Assembly: GCA_002706605.1 (NCBI GenBank)
Contig: PALT01000021.1
Span: forward strand, 34,954 to 98,953
Direction of reading: 5' to 3'
Source of the DNA: Rhodovulum sp.
GTDB taxonomy: Bacteria; Pseudomonadota; Alphaproteobacteria; Rhodobacterales; Rhodobacteraceae
DNA: 64,000 bases
The notes beneath the pieces were generated by a model, which had not been told where the DNA came from, searched no databases, and worked only from the letters and a program-made list of their open reading frames with translations. Below, piece by piece: positions 8,829 to 18,613 of this stretch (its first letter is position 1; the number at the start of each line of letters is the position of its first letter). The position numbers were made by a program, and so were the translations under genes.

Positions 8829-9827
8829 CTAGGCGGGGGTGGCGATGATCCGTCCCCGCGGGCTGAACCCCTGATCCGGCGCGGCATCGCGGGCGTGGGT
8901 CAGGGTCGTGGCGCGCGGTGTCACCGTGCCGACGTCATGGCCCATCGCCATCTGTACACCAAGGGCCGCGAAATTCACTCCCGTATGCACCGCCGCATCC
9001 ACCGTCGCCCAAAAGCGCGGGTTGCATTCGATAAACCGCAGCACCCCGTCACGCGCATCGCGGCGCATGTCGAAATGGGCGACCCCGCTGAACCCCGTCT
9101 GCGCGACCAGTTGGCGGGCCATGTCATAGGCGTCGGGGTCGTCAAAGAACCGTAGGCGGTGTTGCCCGTCCCACGCCTGAACCGCATGGGCAATGATGCG
9201 GCCACGGTCGGCAAGGATGCTGATGTCTATGTCTTTGCCGGGCAGGTATTCTTGGATCAGGAACGGCACCTGAACGGCGGGCCATTGGGCGAGGGCGGCG
9301 GCCATCTCTTCGCGGTTGGACACGCAATGGATGCCGATCCCGCCCCCGATTGCCAAGGGTTTCATCACCGCCGGAAAGGGCACGGCGTTCAGGGCAGGAT
9401 CATCCAGCGACTGGATCAACATGCCCCCCGGACTGGGCAGGTCCAGATCGCCCAGCAACCGATGAAACGACCATTTGTTGTCCAGCGTGTCGATCAGGCC
9501 GGGTGTGGCCGTCGCGAACCCCGCGCACATCGGGTGCAGCGCGCCGCCCGCATTGGCCAACATCCGTGTCGCCCGCATATCTGTGGGCACCAGAACCGCC
9601 CCGCCAAGGCTTGCCGCGTGTTCCTGAACGGCGTTCATCGCGTCGTATTCGGATTGGGCAAAGACGTTGCGGGGCAGGGCGCGCGCATGCGGCGGGCAGA
9701 GATCCGCGTCCATCCGGTTCAGGGTCTGGGGTGTCGACACAATGGAATAGGGCACATCGGCCGCGCGAAGGCATTTCGCCACCGACATCAGGATATTGCC
9801 CTGAACCCCAAATAAAACCGCACCCAT
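8829..9827 (-). CDS. ATP-grasp family ligase of unknown substrate
   Basis: A 332-residue ATP-grasp protein. Visible are the ATP-binding strand FPAVMKPLAIGGGIGIH (about 148-164), FLIQEYLPGKDIDISI with the metal/nucleotide-binding acidic residues, and the C-terminal GVLRFIECNPRFWATVD that supplies the Mg-binding Glu/Asn. The N-terminal ~100 residues form a pre-ATP-grasp domain starting VLFGVQGN. Relatives ligate amino acids or carboxylates, but I cannot name the substrate. ATG 9827 is preceded by AGGGG. It stands alone, convergent with polA and only 3 bp from its stop. Confidence 0.75.
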   Translation of the reverse strand: MGAVLFGVQGNILMSVAKCLRAADVPYSIVSTPQTLNRMDADLCPPHARALPRNVFAQSEYDAMNAVQEHAASLGGAVLVPTDMRATRMLANAGGALHPMCAGFATATPGLIDTLDNKWSFHRLLGDLDLPSPGGMLIQSLDDPALNAVPFPAVMKPLAIGGGIGIHCVSNREEMAAALAQWPAVQVPFLIQEYLPGKDIDISILADRGRIIAHAVQAWDGQHRLRFFDDPDAYDMARQLVAQTGFSGVAHFDMRRDARDGVLRFIECNPRFWATVDAAVHTGVNFAALGVQMAMGHDVGTVTPRATTLTHARDAAPDQGFSPRGRIIATPA

Positions 9828-9915
9828 CGAATGCCCCTACACCAAAGTCTAGGCGGTTCTATCAGAAGTATGGCGCCGATAAATGAGAAAGAGGCGTTAG
9901 TTTTCACCGCATTCG

Positions 9916-9943
9916 TTGTGTCCGCCCGCGCCAAGGCTATAGT
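9916..9943 (+). promoter_or_regulatory. Candidate promoter for the CDF transporter gene
   Basis: TTGTGT (9916-9921), 16-bp spacer, TATAGT (9938-9943), ending 24 bp before the start codon of the cation diffusion facilitator gene. Recognised by eye. Confidence 0.45.
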
Positions 9944-9967
9944 GGCGGTAAATCAAGGGTGACCATC

Positions 9968-10873
9968 ATGCCCCACGACCACCACCACCATCATATTGAC
10001 GCCTCGACGGGTGACCGGCGGGTAGTTTGGGCGATTGCCGTGAACATGCTGCTGACCGTGGCACAGATCGTGGGCGGGGTGTTGTCGGGCTCACTGGCAC
10101 TGATCGCGGATGCGATCCACAATTTTTCCGATGCTGTGTCCCTGATCATCGCGTTTTTTGCCCGACGGATTGCGCGTCGCCCGATGGATGACCAGATGAC
10201 GTTTGGCTATGGCCGCGCCGAGATCGTGGCGGCGATGATCAACTATACAACCCTGTTCGTGGTGGCGTTTTACCTGATTGCCGAGGCGGTGATGCGTCTG
10301 CTTGATCCCCCGCCGGTTCAGGGCTGGACGGTGGTGATCCTTGCCGGTGTGGCGCTGATCATCGACGCGGTGACGGCGGCGCTGACCTATGCGATGTCCA
10401 AGGACAGCCTGAACATCCGCGCGGCCTTTGTGCATAATCTGGCGGATGCGCTGGGCAGTGTTGCGGTGATCGTGGCGGGGACGCTGATCCTGTTGTTCGA
10501 CTGGCGCTGGGTTGATCCGGTGATCACGCTGATGATTGCGGGTTACATCCTGTGGCACGCGTGGTCCGATGTGGGGCCGGTGGTGCGGATTTTGATGCTG
10601 GGCAGCCCGCCCAACCTGTGCCGCACCCGTATTGGCGATGCGGTGCGCGACGTGGATGGGGTTGTTGACATCCATCACGCGCATCTGTGGCAGATGGATG
10701 AACGCAAGAACGCCTATCAGGCCCATGTGGTGATCACAGAGGGTGCCGAGGGCGGCGCGATCACGGCAGAGATCAAAACGCGGCTGGCGGCGGAGTTCGA
10801 CCTGACCCATGTGACATTGGAGATCGAAACCGCGCAAACCGGATGCGCCGACCGCGCGGCCTGTGCCCCCTAG
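9968..10873 (+). CDS. Cation diffusion facilitator (Zn/metal efflux)
   Basis: A 301-residue inner-membrane metal/proton antiporter with about six transmembrane helices and a cytoplasmic C-terminal domain. The paired metal sites show as IADAIHNFSDAVS (helix II) and HNLADALGS (helix V), an His-x3-Asp/His-x3-Asp arrangement usually associated with Zn. The N-terminus is a His-rich segment (HDHHHHHH), likely a metal sensor or chelator. ATG 9968 is preferred over the GTG at 9959 because an AAGGG ribosome site then has normal spacing. Its TAG stop shares a CTAG with the stop of the convergent DUF1285 gene. Confidence 0.93.
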   Translation: MPHDHHHHHIDASTGDRRVVWAIAVNMLLTVAQIVGGVLSGSLALIADAIHNFSDAVSLIIAFFARRIARRPMDDQMTFGYGRAEIVAAMINYTTLFVVAFYLIAEAVMRLLDPPPVQGWTVVILAGVALIIDAVTAALTYAMSKDSLNIRAAFVHNLADALGSVAVIVAGTLILLFDWRWVDPVITLMIAGYILWHAWSDVGPVVRILMLGSPPNLCRTRIGDAVRDVDGVVDIHHAHLWQMDERKNAYQAHVVITEGAEGGAITAEIKTRLAAEFDLTHVTLEIETAQTGCADRAACAP

Positions 10874-11454
10874 GGCAAATCGGCCTCGGGCGTGATCGGG
10901 AAAAACACCCCGCCCGACCACAGGCCCAACCACGGCGCACCGTCATGTTCGGCCACCACAGCCAGATCGATCAGGCGATAGAAACTCTTGCGGTCGATCC
11001 GCGCCTCTAGGTTTGCGCGGATGGTGACATAAGGGGCCGGTTCGCCGGTCGTTTCATCAATTTCGACCCGAATCGGATGATCGGGACCGGCGGTCGCCGC
11101 ATCGGCCACATTGGTGAAAAAGGTGATCTTTTGGGCATCGCCCTCGCCCGTCACCTCAAAATCCTGCGCAATAAACGGCGCATCTTCGACGGTGATGCCC
11201 ACTTTTTCGACCGGCGTGACCAGAAAAAAACTGTCATCATCCTTGCGTAGGATGGAGGCGAACAACCGCACCAAACCCTGTCGTCCTATGGGTGTTCCAA
11301 GGTAAAACCATGTCCCGTCGCGCGCAATTCGGATGTCTAAATCCCCGCAAAACGGCGGGTTCCACAGATGCACCGGCGGCGGGCCTTTTTTGCCAGCGGC
11401 GCGCGCGGCCTCGGCCAGATTGTCGACGGTGGGTTTCACGATCATTTGTGCCAT
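10870..11454 (-). CDS. DUF1285 domain-containing protein
   Basis: A soluble protein of ~194 residues with the DUF1285 pattern: PPVHLWNPPFCGDLDIRIA, DGTWFYLGTPIGRQGLVRLF, FLVTPVEKVGITVEDAPF, and a C-terminal RIDRKSFYRLIDLA. Function unknown; the family is widespread in Proteobacteria and probably binds a small ligand. The start is uncertain: in-frame ATGs lie at 11469, 11454 and 11445, and the first and third sit within a short direct repeat (CACAAATG). I prefer 11454, which has an A-rich AAAAAGAAC just upstream. The gene probably shares a divergent promoter region with the moxR operon. Confidence 0.85.
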   Translation of the reverse strand: MAQMIVKPTVDNLAEAARAAGKKGPPPVHLWNPPFCGDLDIRIARDGTWFYLGTPIGRQGLVRLFASILRKDDDSFFLVTPVEKVGITVEDAPFIAQDFEVTGEGDAQKITFFTNVADAATAGPDHPIRVEIDETTGEPAPYVTIRANLEARIDRKSFYRLIDLAVVAEHDGAPWLGLWSGGVFFPITPEADLP

Positions 11455-11529
11455 AGTTCTTTTTGCCATTTGTGCGCAGAGGCATAGATGTCTTTAATGG
11501 CAGCATATAGTTTTGAATTGGAGTTTGTC

Positions 11530-12537
11530 ATGACCGACGATGCCACCTTGGTTGCCGACATTGAAACCCTTGGCGCGCGCCTGACTGAAGCCAAGGCCAG
11601 CATCACCAAGCGGTTCATCGGCCAACCCCGCGTTGTGGACCTGACGCTGTCGGCGTTGTTGTGCGGCGGGCACGGGTTGCTGATCGGTCTGCCGGGGCTG
11701 GGCAAAACGCGGCTGGTCAGCACGGTCTCGACGGTGATGGGCCTAAATTCTTCACGCATCCAATTTACACCGGATTTGATGCCCGCCGATATTCTGGGCT
11801 CGGAAATCCTTGAAACCGCGACCGACGGGTCGCGCAACTTCCGGTTCGTCAAAGGTCCGATTTTCTGTCAGCTGTTGATGGCGGATGAGATCAACCGCGC
11901 CAGCCCGCGAACCCAATCGGCCCTGTTGCAGGCGATGCAGGAAAAATCGGTGACCATCGCGGGCCATGCGCATGAACTGTCCCCGCCGTTCCACGTTCTG
12001 GCCACGCAAAACCCGCTGGAACAAGAGGGGACCTATCCCTTGCCCGAGGCCCAGTTGGACCGGTTTTTGGTACAGATTGACGTGCCCTATCCCGACCGCA
12101 AGACCGAACATGACATCCTGATCGCGACCACCGGCCTTGCCGAAGATGAGGCGCATGAGGTGTTCACCGCCGCCGAGTTGATCAAGGCGCAGGAAACCAT
12201 CCGACGCATGCCCGTAGGTGAAACCGTTGTCGCCGCTATCTTGGATCTGGTGCGCGCCTGTCGTCCCGGTGACGCGGATGCGCCCGCCGTGGTGCGCGAG
12301 AACGTCGCCTGGGGTCCGGGGCCGCGTGCGGCGCAGGCGCTGATGCTGACCGTGCGGGCCGAGGCATTGTTGCAGGGCCGTTTGGTGCCCAGCATTGACG
12401 ACGTCGCCGCGATGGCCGGTCCGGTTCTGAAACACCGGATGGCGCTGGGCTTTGCCGCGCGGGCGCGTGGCGAGAACCTGGATGACATCATCGCGGCCGT
12501 GACCGAACAGACCTGTCGCGGGGTTTCGGCGGCGTGA
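11530..12537 (+). CDS. MoxR-family AAA+ ATPase
   Basis: A 335-residue MoxR-type AAA+ ATPase with Walker A GLPGLGKT (about residues 53-60), Walker B LLMADEINRA (about 115-124) and sensor-type segments such as LATQNPLEQEGTYPLPEAQLDRF. Proteins of this group act as chaperones that assemble or activate von Willebrand-A partners. It heads a tight four-gene operon with a DUF58 protein and two large membrane proteins, the standard Bat-like layout. ATG 11530 has TTGGAG 6 bp upstream; a longer start at 11488 lacks one. The stop overlaps the next start (GTGA). Confidence 0.93.
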   Translation: MTDDATLVADIETLGARLTEAKASITKRFIGQPRVVDLTLSALLCGGHGLLIGLPGLGKTRLVSTVSTVMGLNSSRIQFTPDLMPADILGSEILETATDGSRNFRFVKGPIFCQLLMADEINRASPRTQSALLQAMQEKSVTIAGHAHELSPPFHVLATQNPLEQEGTYPLPEAQLDRFLVQIDVPYPDRKTEHDILIATTGLAEDEAHEVFTAAELIKAQETIRRMPVGETVVAAILDLVRACRPGDADAPAVVRENVAWGPGPRAAQALMLTVRAEALLQGRLVPSIDDVAAMAGPVLKHRMALGFAARARGENLDDIIAAVTEQTCRGVSAA

Positions 12538-13409
12538 GTTCGCCCGCCCATCTCCGCGCGCAGGCCCAGACGCTTGCCGGACCGCTACCGCCGCTTTTGG
12601 CCGGGGCCGAGCATTTGGCGGCGACGATCTTGTTGGGCGAACACGGGCGACGGCGCGCGGGCACGGGCGATGAGTTCTGGCAATACCGCCCCGCCACCAT
12701 CGGGGATGAGGCACGCAATATCGACTGGCGCCGGTCCGCGCGGACAGACACGCCATTCGTGCGGGAAAAGGAATGGCAATCGGCCCAAAGCGTGATCCTG
12801 TGGGTCGATGATGCCCAATCCATGGAGTTTTCGGGCGACGGATCGCATGGCACAAAATGCGAACGCGCGCGTCTGTTGGCGCTGGCCGTTGCGGTGTTGC
12901 TGATGCGCGGGGGCGAGCGTGTGGGCCTCAGTGGGTTTGACCTGCCTCCGCGCCACGGCAACATGCAACTGCTGCGTTTGGCCGAGGCGTTCAGCACGCC
13001 CGCCGCCGACACCGATTTCGGTGAGCCCGAGGCACGCGGCATGCTGCCCCAATCGCGCGCCCTGTTCGTGTCCGATTTCATGGGCGACCTTGCACCGGTT
13101 GAGGCCGCATTGGCCAAGGCCGCAGATCGCGGCGTGCGCGGGGCGTTGCTACAGGTGCTGGATCCACAGGAAGAGGCGTTTCCCTTTGACGGGCGCACGA
13201 TTTTCCAGAGCATGGCCGGCGCGATCAAGTTCGAGACCAATCAGGCCGCCGATCTGCGCAGCCGCTATATCGACCGTCTGAACGACCGCCGCGCGCGTCT
13301 GCGCGACCTGGCCCGCCACGCGGGGTGGCATTACACCTGTCACCACACAGGTGAGAGCGCGCAATCGGCCCTGATGTGGCTGTTTGGTGCGCTGGAAAGG
13401 GGGCGGTGA
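12534..13409 (+). CDS. DUF58 domain-containing protein (vWA-like)
   Basis: A 291-residue partner of the MoxR ATPase. It shows the DUF58 signature GDEFWQYRPATIGDEARNID followed by WRRSARTD (about residues 44-72), then a von Willebrand-A-like fold with a degenerate metal site (LWVDDAQSMEF). It starts with GTG overlapping the moxR stop by 4 bp, and its own TGA overlaps the next ATG by 1 bp, so the operon is translationally coupled. The role is inferred from family context: envelope stress or maturation of a metalloprotein. Confidence 0.9.
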   Translation: MSSPAHLRAQAQTLAGPLPPLLAGAEHLAATILLGEHGRRRAGTGDEFWQYRPATIGDEARNIDWRRSARTDTPFVREKEWQSAQSVILWVDDAQSMEFSGDGSHGTKCERARLLALAVAVLLMRGGERVGLSGFDLPPRHGNMQLLRLAEAFSTPAADTDFGEPEARGMLPQSRALFVSDFMGDLAPVEAALAKAADRGVRGALLQVLDPQEEAFPFDGRTIFQSMAGAIKFETNQAADLRSRYIDRLNDRRARLRDLARHAGWHYTCHHTGESAQSALMWLFGALERGR

Positions 13410-16165
13410 TGCTGACGCTGGGCGCGATCGGGTTTACATCGCCGTTGCTGTTGCTGGGCCTGTTGGGGTTGCCGGTTCTGTGGCTGATCCTGCGGGCCAC
13501 GCCGCCCGCGCCGGTGCGTCGCCGCTTTCCGGGCGTGGTTCTGTTGCTGGGCCTGACGGATGACACGACGCAGACGGATAAAACGCCGTGGTGGTTGCTG
13601 CTCCTGCGGATGCTGGCGCTGGCGGCGGCGATCATCGGGTTTGCCGGTCCGGTTCTGAACCCCGCCGCACGGGTGGACGGGGCGGGGCCGCTGTTGATCC
13701 TTGCCGATGGCACATGGGCCGAGGCGCGCGATTGGACCCGCCGCACAGGCCGCATAGCCGCCGAGGTTGAGGCCGCATCGCGCAGCGGTCGTCCCGTGGC
13801 CGTGGTTCTGGCGACCGATCTGCCCGCCGATGGGGTGCAATTCCAGACGGGCGATGCGGTGTTGCCGCGTGTGTCGGGCCTGCGCCCGCGTCCCTACGTG
13901 GGCGGGGATCAGGTGGTGGAATGGGCTGCCGGATTGGAGGGCGAGTTCGATACGCTGTGGCTGTCGTCCGGCGTGGATACGCCCTATCGCGCGGACCTGT
14001 TGGACATCCTGTCGGCCCGTGGTCAGGTCACCGTGTTTGAGGGCGGCAGCGCGGTCTTCGCCCTGCGCCCCGCGCGGTTTGAGGGCGGTCAGGTCCGCCT
14101 GTCTGCCGTGCGCAATCAGACGGGCGTGCGCGACGAAATCACCGTTGGCGCGGTGGGGCCCGACCCGAACGGGCTTGAGCGCGTTTTGCTGTCCGTTCCG
14201 GCCGTGTTTGAGGCCGCTCAAGATGTTGTTGAGATCGAATTGGACGTCCCGCCCGAGCTGCGCAATCGTATCACGCGGTTTGAAATCGACGGTCAGCGCA
14301 CCGCCGGGGCCGTCACCCTGACCGATGATCGCCTGAAACGGCGCAAGGTCGCCCTGATCGCGGGGCGCGGCGCGGATGAGGGGTTGGAACTGCTCTCACC
14401 CCTGCATTATCTGAACCGCGCGTTGGAGGTGACGGCGGATCTGGTGCCAGGTGCGCTTTTGGATGTGCTGCAGGCCAATCCCGATGTGATCATCCTGGCA
14501 GATGTGGCGACCTTTGCGGCGGCGGAACGGGACGCGCTTGAGGCATGGGTCGATGGCGGCGGGATGTTGGTGCGGTTCGCGGGGCCACGGATGGCGGCGG
14601 CGGAATTGCTGGACGGTGATCCGTTGCTGCCCGTGCGGTTGCGCTCTGGCGGTCGGTCGGTCGGCGGCGCGATGAGCTGGGGAGAACCCAAGACCCTGCG
14701 CCCGTTTGAGGCCGAGACGCCCTTTGCCGGTCTGCCCGTGCCCGAAGAGGTCGAAATCACGTCCCAAGTCCTTGCCGAACCCGGCCCCGATCTGGCCGAG
14801 CGGACCATCGCGGCCCTAAGCGACGGAACGCCCTTGGTCACCCGAGCGGAACTGGGCGCGGGGCAGGTGTTGCTGTTCCATGTGACGGCGAACACGGAAT
14901 GGTCGTCCCTGCCACTGTCGGGGCTGTTCGTGCAGATGCTGGACCGGTTGGCGATTTCCGCCAATGCCACGCGACCCGAGCGCGCCGATCTGGCGGGCAC
15001 AACATGGGTCGCACAGGATATTCTGGACGGGTTTGGCGATCTGCAACCTGCGGGCACAATGGGCGGGATTGAGGGTGAGGTTCTCGCGATCGCCCGCGCC
15101 TCTGCCGAGGTGCCACCGGGGTTGTACGCAGGCGATGACCGGCGTCTGGCGGTGAACGTGGTTGAAGAGGGCGATCTGTTGACCCCGGCCGCATGGCCCG
15201 CCTCGGTGCCCGTTACGGGCCTGAGCGTTCAGCCCGAGCGCGGGTTGTTGGGCCTGTTCCTGAGTGTTGCGGTGATCGCCTTGGCGCTGGACGCGCTGGC
15301 CTCGCTCTGGGTGGGGGGGCGTCTGCGTGGGGCGCGGGTGATGCCGGTGATCGCGGCGGGTTTGATCGCATTGGCCCCGATGACGGATCGCGTGGTGGCC
15401 CAGACGTTGGACGACAAGGTTCTGTTGGCCACGTCCGAGGTGGTTCTGGCCCATGTTCTGACCGGTGACCGGACCGTCGATAATGTGGCCAACGCGGGTC
15501 TGTCCGGCCTGTCGCGGCGCTTGACCCAACGCACGTCGATTGAGCCGGTCGATCCGGTTGGCGTGGACCTCGAAACCGACGAAATCTCGGTCTATCCGTT
15601 TCTCTATTGGCCGATCACGCTGGACCAACCGACGCCCTCGGCCAATGCCTATGCGAAACTGAACCGCTACCTGCGCAGTGGCGGTATGATCCTGTTTGAC
15701 ACCCGTGATGGCGCGGTCGCCGGAGCGGGCGGCACCACGCGTGAGGGGCGTCGGTTACAAGAACTCGCAAGACCGCTGGACATTCCACCGCTGGAACCGA
15801 TCCCGACCGATCACGTGCTGACGCGGACGTTTTACCTGTTGCAGGACTTTCCGGGCCGTCACGCGGGCCGCGCCCCATGGGTTGAGGCCGCGCCGGAGGA
15901 CGCCGAACAGGTCGATGGCCTGCCGTTTCGCAACCTCAACGACGGGGTGACGCCGGTGGTGATCGGCGGCAACGATTGGGCGTCTGCTTGGGCGGTGGAC
16001 CGTGATGGCGTGCCCCTGTTTCCGGTCGGGCGCGGCTATGCCGGTGAGCGTCAGCGCGAAACCGCAATCCGGTTCGGCATCAACCTGATCATGCATGTGC
16101 TGACGGGGAATTATAAATCGGATCAGGTGCATGTGCCTGCTCTGCTGGACAGGTTGGGCCAATGA
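13409..16165 (+). CDS. DUF4159 membrane protein with BatA-type N-terminus
   Basis: A 918-residue protein. The N-terminal ~85 residues hold the two-helix BatA-type membrane domain (starts MLTLGAIGFTSPLLLLGLLG). A large periplasmic central part contains a glutamine-amidotransferase-like segment (NPDVIILADVATF, WVDGGGMLVRFAGPRM), then come another helix pair near residues 620-670 and a C-terminal DUF4159 domain ending in NYKSDQVHVPALLDRLGQ. Third gene of the MoxR operon. It is probably the structural membrane component acted on by MoxR; the exact function in alphaproteobacteria is unknown. The ATG at 13409 is chosen for the TGATG coupling. Confidence 0.88.
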   Translation: MLTLGAIGFTSPLLLLGLLGLPVLWLILRATPPAPVRRRFPGVVLLLGLTDDTTQTDKTPWWLLLLRMLALAAAIIGFAGPVLNPAARVDGAGPLLILADGTWAEARDWTRRTGRIAAEVEAASRSGRPVAVVLATDLPADGVQFQTGDAVLPRVSGLRPRPYVGGDQVVEWAAGLEGEFDTLWLSSGVDTPYRADLLDILSARGQVTVFEGGSAVFALRPARFEGGQVRLSAVRNQTGVRDEITVGAVGPDPNGLERVLLSVPAVFEAAQDVVEIELDVPPELRNRITRFEIDGQRTAGAVTLTDDRLKRRKVALIAGRGADEGLELLSPLHYLNRALEVTADLVPGALLDVLQANPDVIILADVATFAAAERDALEAWVDGGGMLVRFAGPRMAAAELLDGDPLLPVRLRSGGRSVGGAMSWGEPKTLRPFEAETPFAGLPVPEEVEITSQVLAEPGPDLAERTIAALSDGTPLVTRAELGAGQVLLFHVTANTEWSSLPLSGLFVQMLDRLAISANATRPERADLAGTTWVAQDILDGFGDLQPAGTMGGIEGEVLAIARASAEVPPGLYAGDDRRLAVNVVEEGDLLTPAAWPASVPVTGLSVQPERGLLGLFLSVAVIALALDALASLWVGGRLRGARVMPVIAAGLIALAPMTDRVVAQTLDDKVLLATSEVVLAHVLTGDRTVDNVANAGLSGLSRRLTQRTSIEPVDPVGVDLETDEISVYPFLYWPITLDQPTPSANAYAKLNRYLRSGGMILFDTRDGAVAGAGGTTREGRRLQELARPLDIPPLEPIPTDHVLTRTFYLLQDFPGRHAGRAPWVEAAPEDAEQVDGLPFRNLNDGVTPVVIGGNDWASAWAVDRDGVPLFPVGRGYAGERQRETAIRFGINLIMHVLTGNYKSDQVHVPALLDRLGQ

Positions 16166-18228
16166 CGGGCGGTATTCTGTTTGATCCCTATGTGCCCCTT
16201 GGCGTGCTGATCGCGCTGATCGTCGTGATGGCGGTGGTGCTGGGCGTGTCGGTGTGGCGGCGGTTGTTGGGCTGGCCCCTGCGCGCGGTGGCAGCGGTGT
16301 GTTTGCTGGCCGCGCTGGCCAACCCGTCGTTTCAGCGGGAACAGCGTGACGGCCTGACCGATATCGTGATCGCGGTGGTGGATGAAAGTTCAAGCCAGAC
16401 CCTATCGGATCGCGCCGCACAGACCGACGCCGCCCTGACCCGCGTGCGCGCCGAAATCGCCGCCATGGACCGGACGGAACTGCGCGTAGTGCGCGTCCCC
16501 GATGGCGCGGATAACAGTGGCACCGCCCTGATGGCCGCCATGGCCGAGGCGGTCGCGCAAGAGCCCGCCGCGCGTCTGGCCGGTGCAATCCTGATCACCG
16601 ACGGACAGGTGCATGACATTGACCGCGCGCCTGTGATCGACGCGCCGACGCATGTTTTGCTGACCGGTCGGGACACGGACTGGGACCGCCGCTTGTTCAT
16701 TCAGGACACGCCCGCATTCGCCATTCTGGATGAGGAAACCACCATCACCCTGCGGGTTGAGGATCAGGGCGCACTGCCCGCCGATCTGTCCCCGAACGCG
16801 CGCCTGTCCATCGCGATTGATGGCGCGGCGGCACAGACGTTCAACGTGCCTGTGGGTCGTGAGATCGAGATCCCGCTGACCGTGACGCATGCGGGCATCA
16901 ATGTGGTGCAGATCGCGATTGACGCCCAAGAGGGGGAGCTGACCGACCGTAACAACGCCGCCGCCCTGCGCATCAACGGCGTGCGGGACCGTCTGCGCGT
17001 TTTGCTGGTATCAGGCGAACCGCATCCGGGCGAACGGACATGGCGCAACCTTCTGAAATCCGACAGCGCGGTTGATCTGGTCCATTTCACCATCCTGCGC
17101 CCGCCGGAAAAGCAGGACGGCGTACCGGTCAGCGAACTGTCCCTGATTGCCTTTCCGACGCGTGAGCTGTTCCTCGAAAAGATCGAGGAATTCGATCTGA
17201 TCATCTTTGACCGGTACAAACGGCGGGGGATTTTGCCCTCGGTCTATCTGGATAACGTGCGCCAGTATGTTGAAAACGGGGGCGCGGTTCTGATTGCCGC
17301 CGGTCCCGATTTCGCCAGTGCCGATAGCCTGTTCCGCTCACCCCTGTCGGAAATTCTGCCCGCCGCGCCGACGTCGCGGGTGATTGAGGATCCGTATCTG
17401 CCCACGATCACCGACACCGGCGCGCGCCACCCTGTGACCGCGGGGATGCAGGACGATTGGCTGCGCCAGAACGGGGATGAACCGTGGGGCCGGTGGGTGC
17501 GTCAGGTGGAACTGGATGCCGGTGCCGGTGACGTGGTGATGAGCGGCCACAGCGACAGCCCCCTGTTGGTTCTGAACCGCGAGGGTGAGGGGCGCGTGGC
17601 CCTGCTGGGGTCCGATCACGCGTGGCTGTGGAGCCGCGGGTTTGAGGGCGGTGGCCCGCAACTGGACCTGCTGCGGCGGTTGGCCCATTGGATGATGAAG
17701 GAACCCGAACTGGAAGAAGAGGCGCTGACCGCCATTTCGGACGGTCGCGACATCGAAATCACGCGCCGCACCTTGGCCCAAGGGACGCGCGACGTGACCC
17801 TGACGACGCCCTCGGGTGAGGTGGTGATCGTGCCCTTGACCGAGGACGCGGCGGGACGGTTCACGGCCCAGATTGAGGACGCTGAAATCGGTCTTTACCG
17901 TATCCGCGACGCCGATTTGGAGACGGTCGTTGCGGTCGGTCCGGCGGCCCCGAAAGAGTTCGAAAACACCATCGCCAGCACCGAGATCCTGCAACCCGTC
18001 ATGGCACAGGCGCGGGGCGGGTCCCTGCGTCTAGAGGACGGGATGCCCGACATTCGTCAGGTACGAGAGGGGCGCGTGGCGTCTGGGCGTGGTTGGATCG
18101 GGATCACCCCGCGACAGGCGTTCGTGACCACCGACGTGATGCTGTTCCCGCTGGCGCCGGCGTGGCTTATGCTGATGCTGGTGGCGGCGATGACCCTGTG
18201 GGGATGGCTACGCGAGGGGCGCCGTTAA
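16162..18228 (+). CDS. Large membrane protein with GATase-like domain (Bat operon)
   Basis: A 688-residue protein. It has two N-terminal helices (about 10-30 and 36-55), a vWA-like region opening VIAVVDESSSQT (about 70), an Ig-like middle part, then a class-I glutamine-amidotransferase-like domain (LLVSGEPHPGERTWRN at about 280, YVENGGAVLIAAGPDFAS at about 370) without an evident catalytic Cys, and a final helix before the stop. It overlaps the DUF4159 gene by 4 bp (ATGA), closing the operon. Orthologues are usually left as hypothetical. The TAA stop shares TTAA with the stop of the convergent small secreted protein. Confidence 0.85.
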   Translation: MTGGILFDPYVPLGVLIALIVVMAVVLGVSVWRRLLGWPLRAVAAVCLLAALANPSFQREQRDGLTDIVIAVVDESSSQTLSDRAAQTDAALTRVRAEIAAMDRTELRVVRVPDGADNSGTALMAAMAEAVAQEPAARLAGAILITDGQVHDIDRAPVIDAPTHVLLTGRDTDWDRRLFIQDTPAFAILDEETTITLRVEDQGALPADLSPNARLSIAIDGAAAQTFNVPVGREIEIPLTVTHAGINVVQIAIDAQEGELTDRNNAAALRINGVRDRLRVLLVSGEPHPGERTWRNLLKSDSAVDLVHFTILRPPEKQDGVPVSELSLIAFPTRELFLEKIEEFDLIIFDRYKRRGILPSVYLDNVRQYVENGGAVLIAAGPDFASADSLFRSPLSEILPAAPTSRVIEDPYLPTITDTGARHPVTAGMQDDWLRQNGDEPWGRWVRQVELDAGAGDVVMSGHSDSPLLVLNREGEGRVALLGSDHAWLWSRGFEGGGPQLDLLRRLAHWMMKEPELEEEALTAISDGRDIEITRRTLAQGTRDVTLTTPSGEVVIVPLTEDAAGRFTAQIEDAEIGLYRIRDADLETVVAVGPAAPKEFENTIASTEILQPVMAQARGGSLRLEDGMPDIRQVREGRVASGRGWIGITPRQAFVTTDVMLFPLAPAWLMLMLVAAMTLWGWLREGRR

Positions 18229-18578
18229 CGCGGCACGTCGACCGGATAGGTCACATCGGACCAGCCATCCACATTGTCGCGCGGACGGATTTGGATGCGG
18301 GTCACGCCCTCGGGGATGGTGATGGTGGTGCCGCGCGTAAAGGGCTGTTCGTTGACGTGCGGATGGACCAGTTCACGAAACCCGATCTCTGTCCCGTCCA
18401 TGTCCAGAACGGCCCAGCCATCCGCGTAGTGATCCCAACCCGTATCGGGGTGGGACAGGGTGACGTCGATGCGCCAGCTATCGCCGCTGGGCGACAGGGT
18501 GACGTTTTCAACAACCGGCGCATCGGCGAATGCGGGCAGGGCGGCGAAACAGGCGATCAGGGCAACAGGTCTAAACAT
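18225..18578 (-). CDS. Small secreted protein of unknown function
   Basis: A 117-residue protein with a clear Sec signal peptide (MFRPVALIACFAALPAFA, cleavage before DAPVVE). The mature part is ~99 residues of probable beta-sandwich, with segments such as WRIDVTLSHPDTGWDHYADGW and GTEIGFRELVHPHVNEQPF. I do not recognise a named family, although such proteins recur beside this operon in related genomes as far as I recall. Likely periplasmic. The ribosome site GAAGGG precedes the ATG. It is convergent with the Bat-like operon with overlapping stops. Confidence 0.7.
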   Translation of the reverse strand: MFRPVALIACFAALPAFADAPVVENVTLSPSGDSWRIDVTLSHPDTGWDHYADGWAVLDMDGTEIGFRELVHPHVNEQPFTRGTTITIPEGVTRIQIRPRDNVDGWSDVTYPVDVPR

Positions 18579-18613
18579 GCGCCCTTCATACCGCGCTTTT
18601 CAGACGGATGAGA

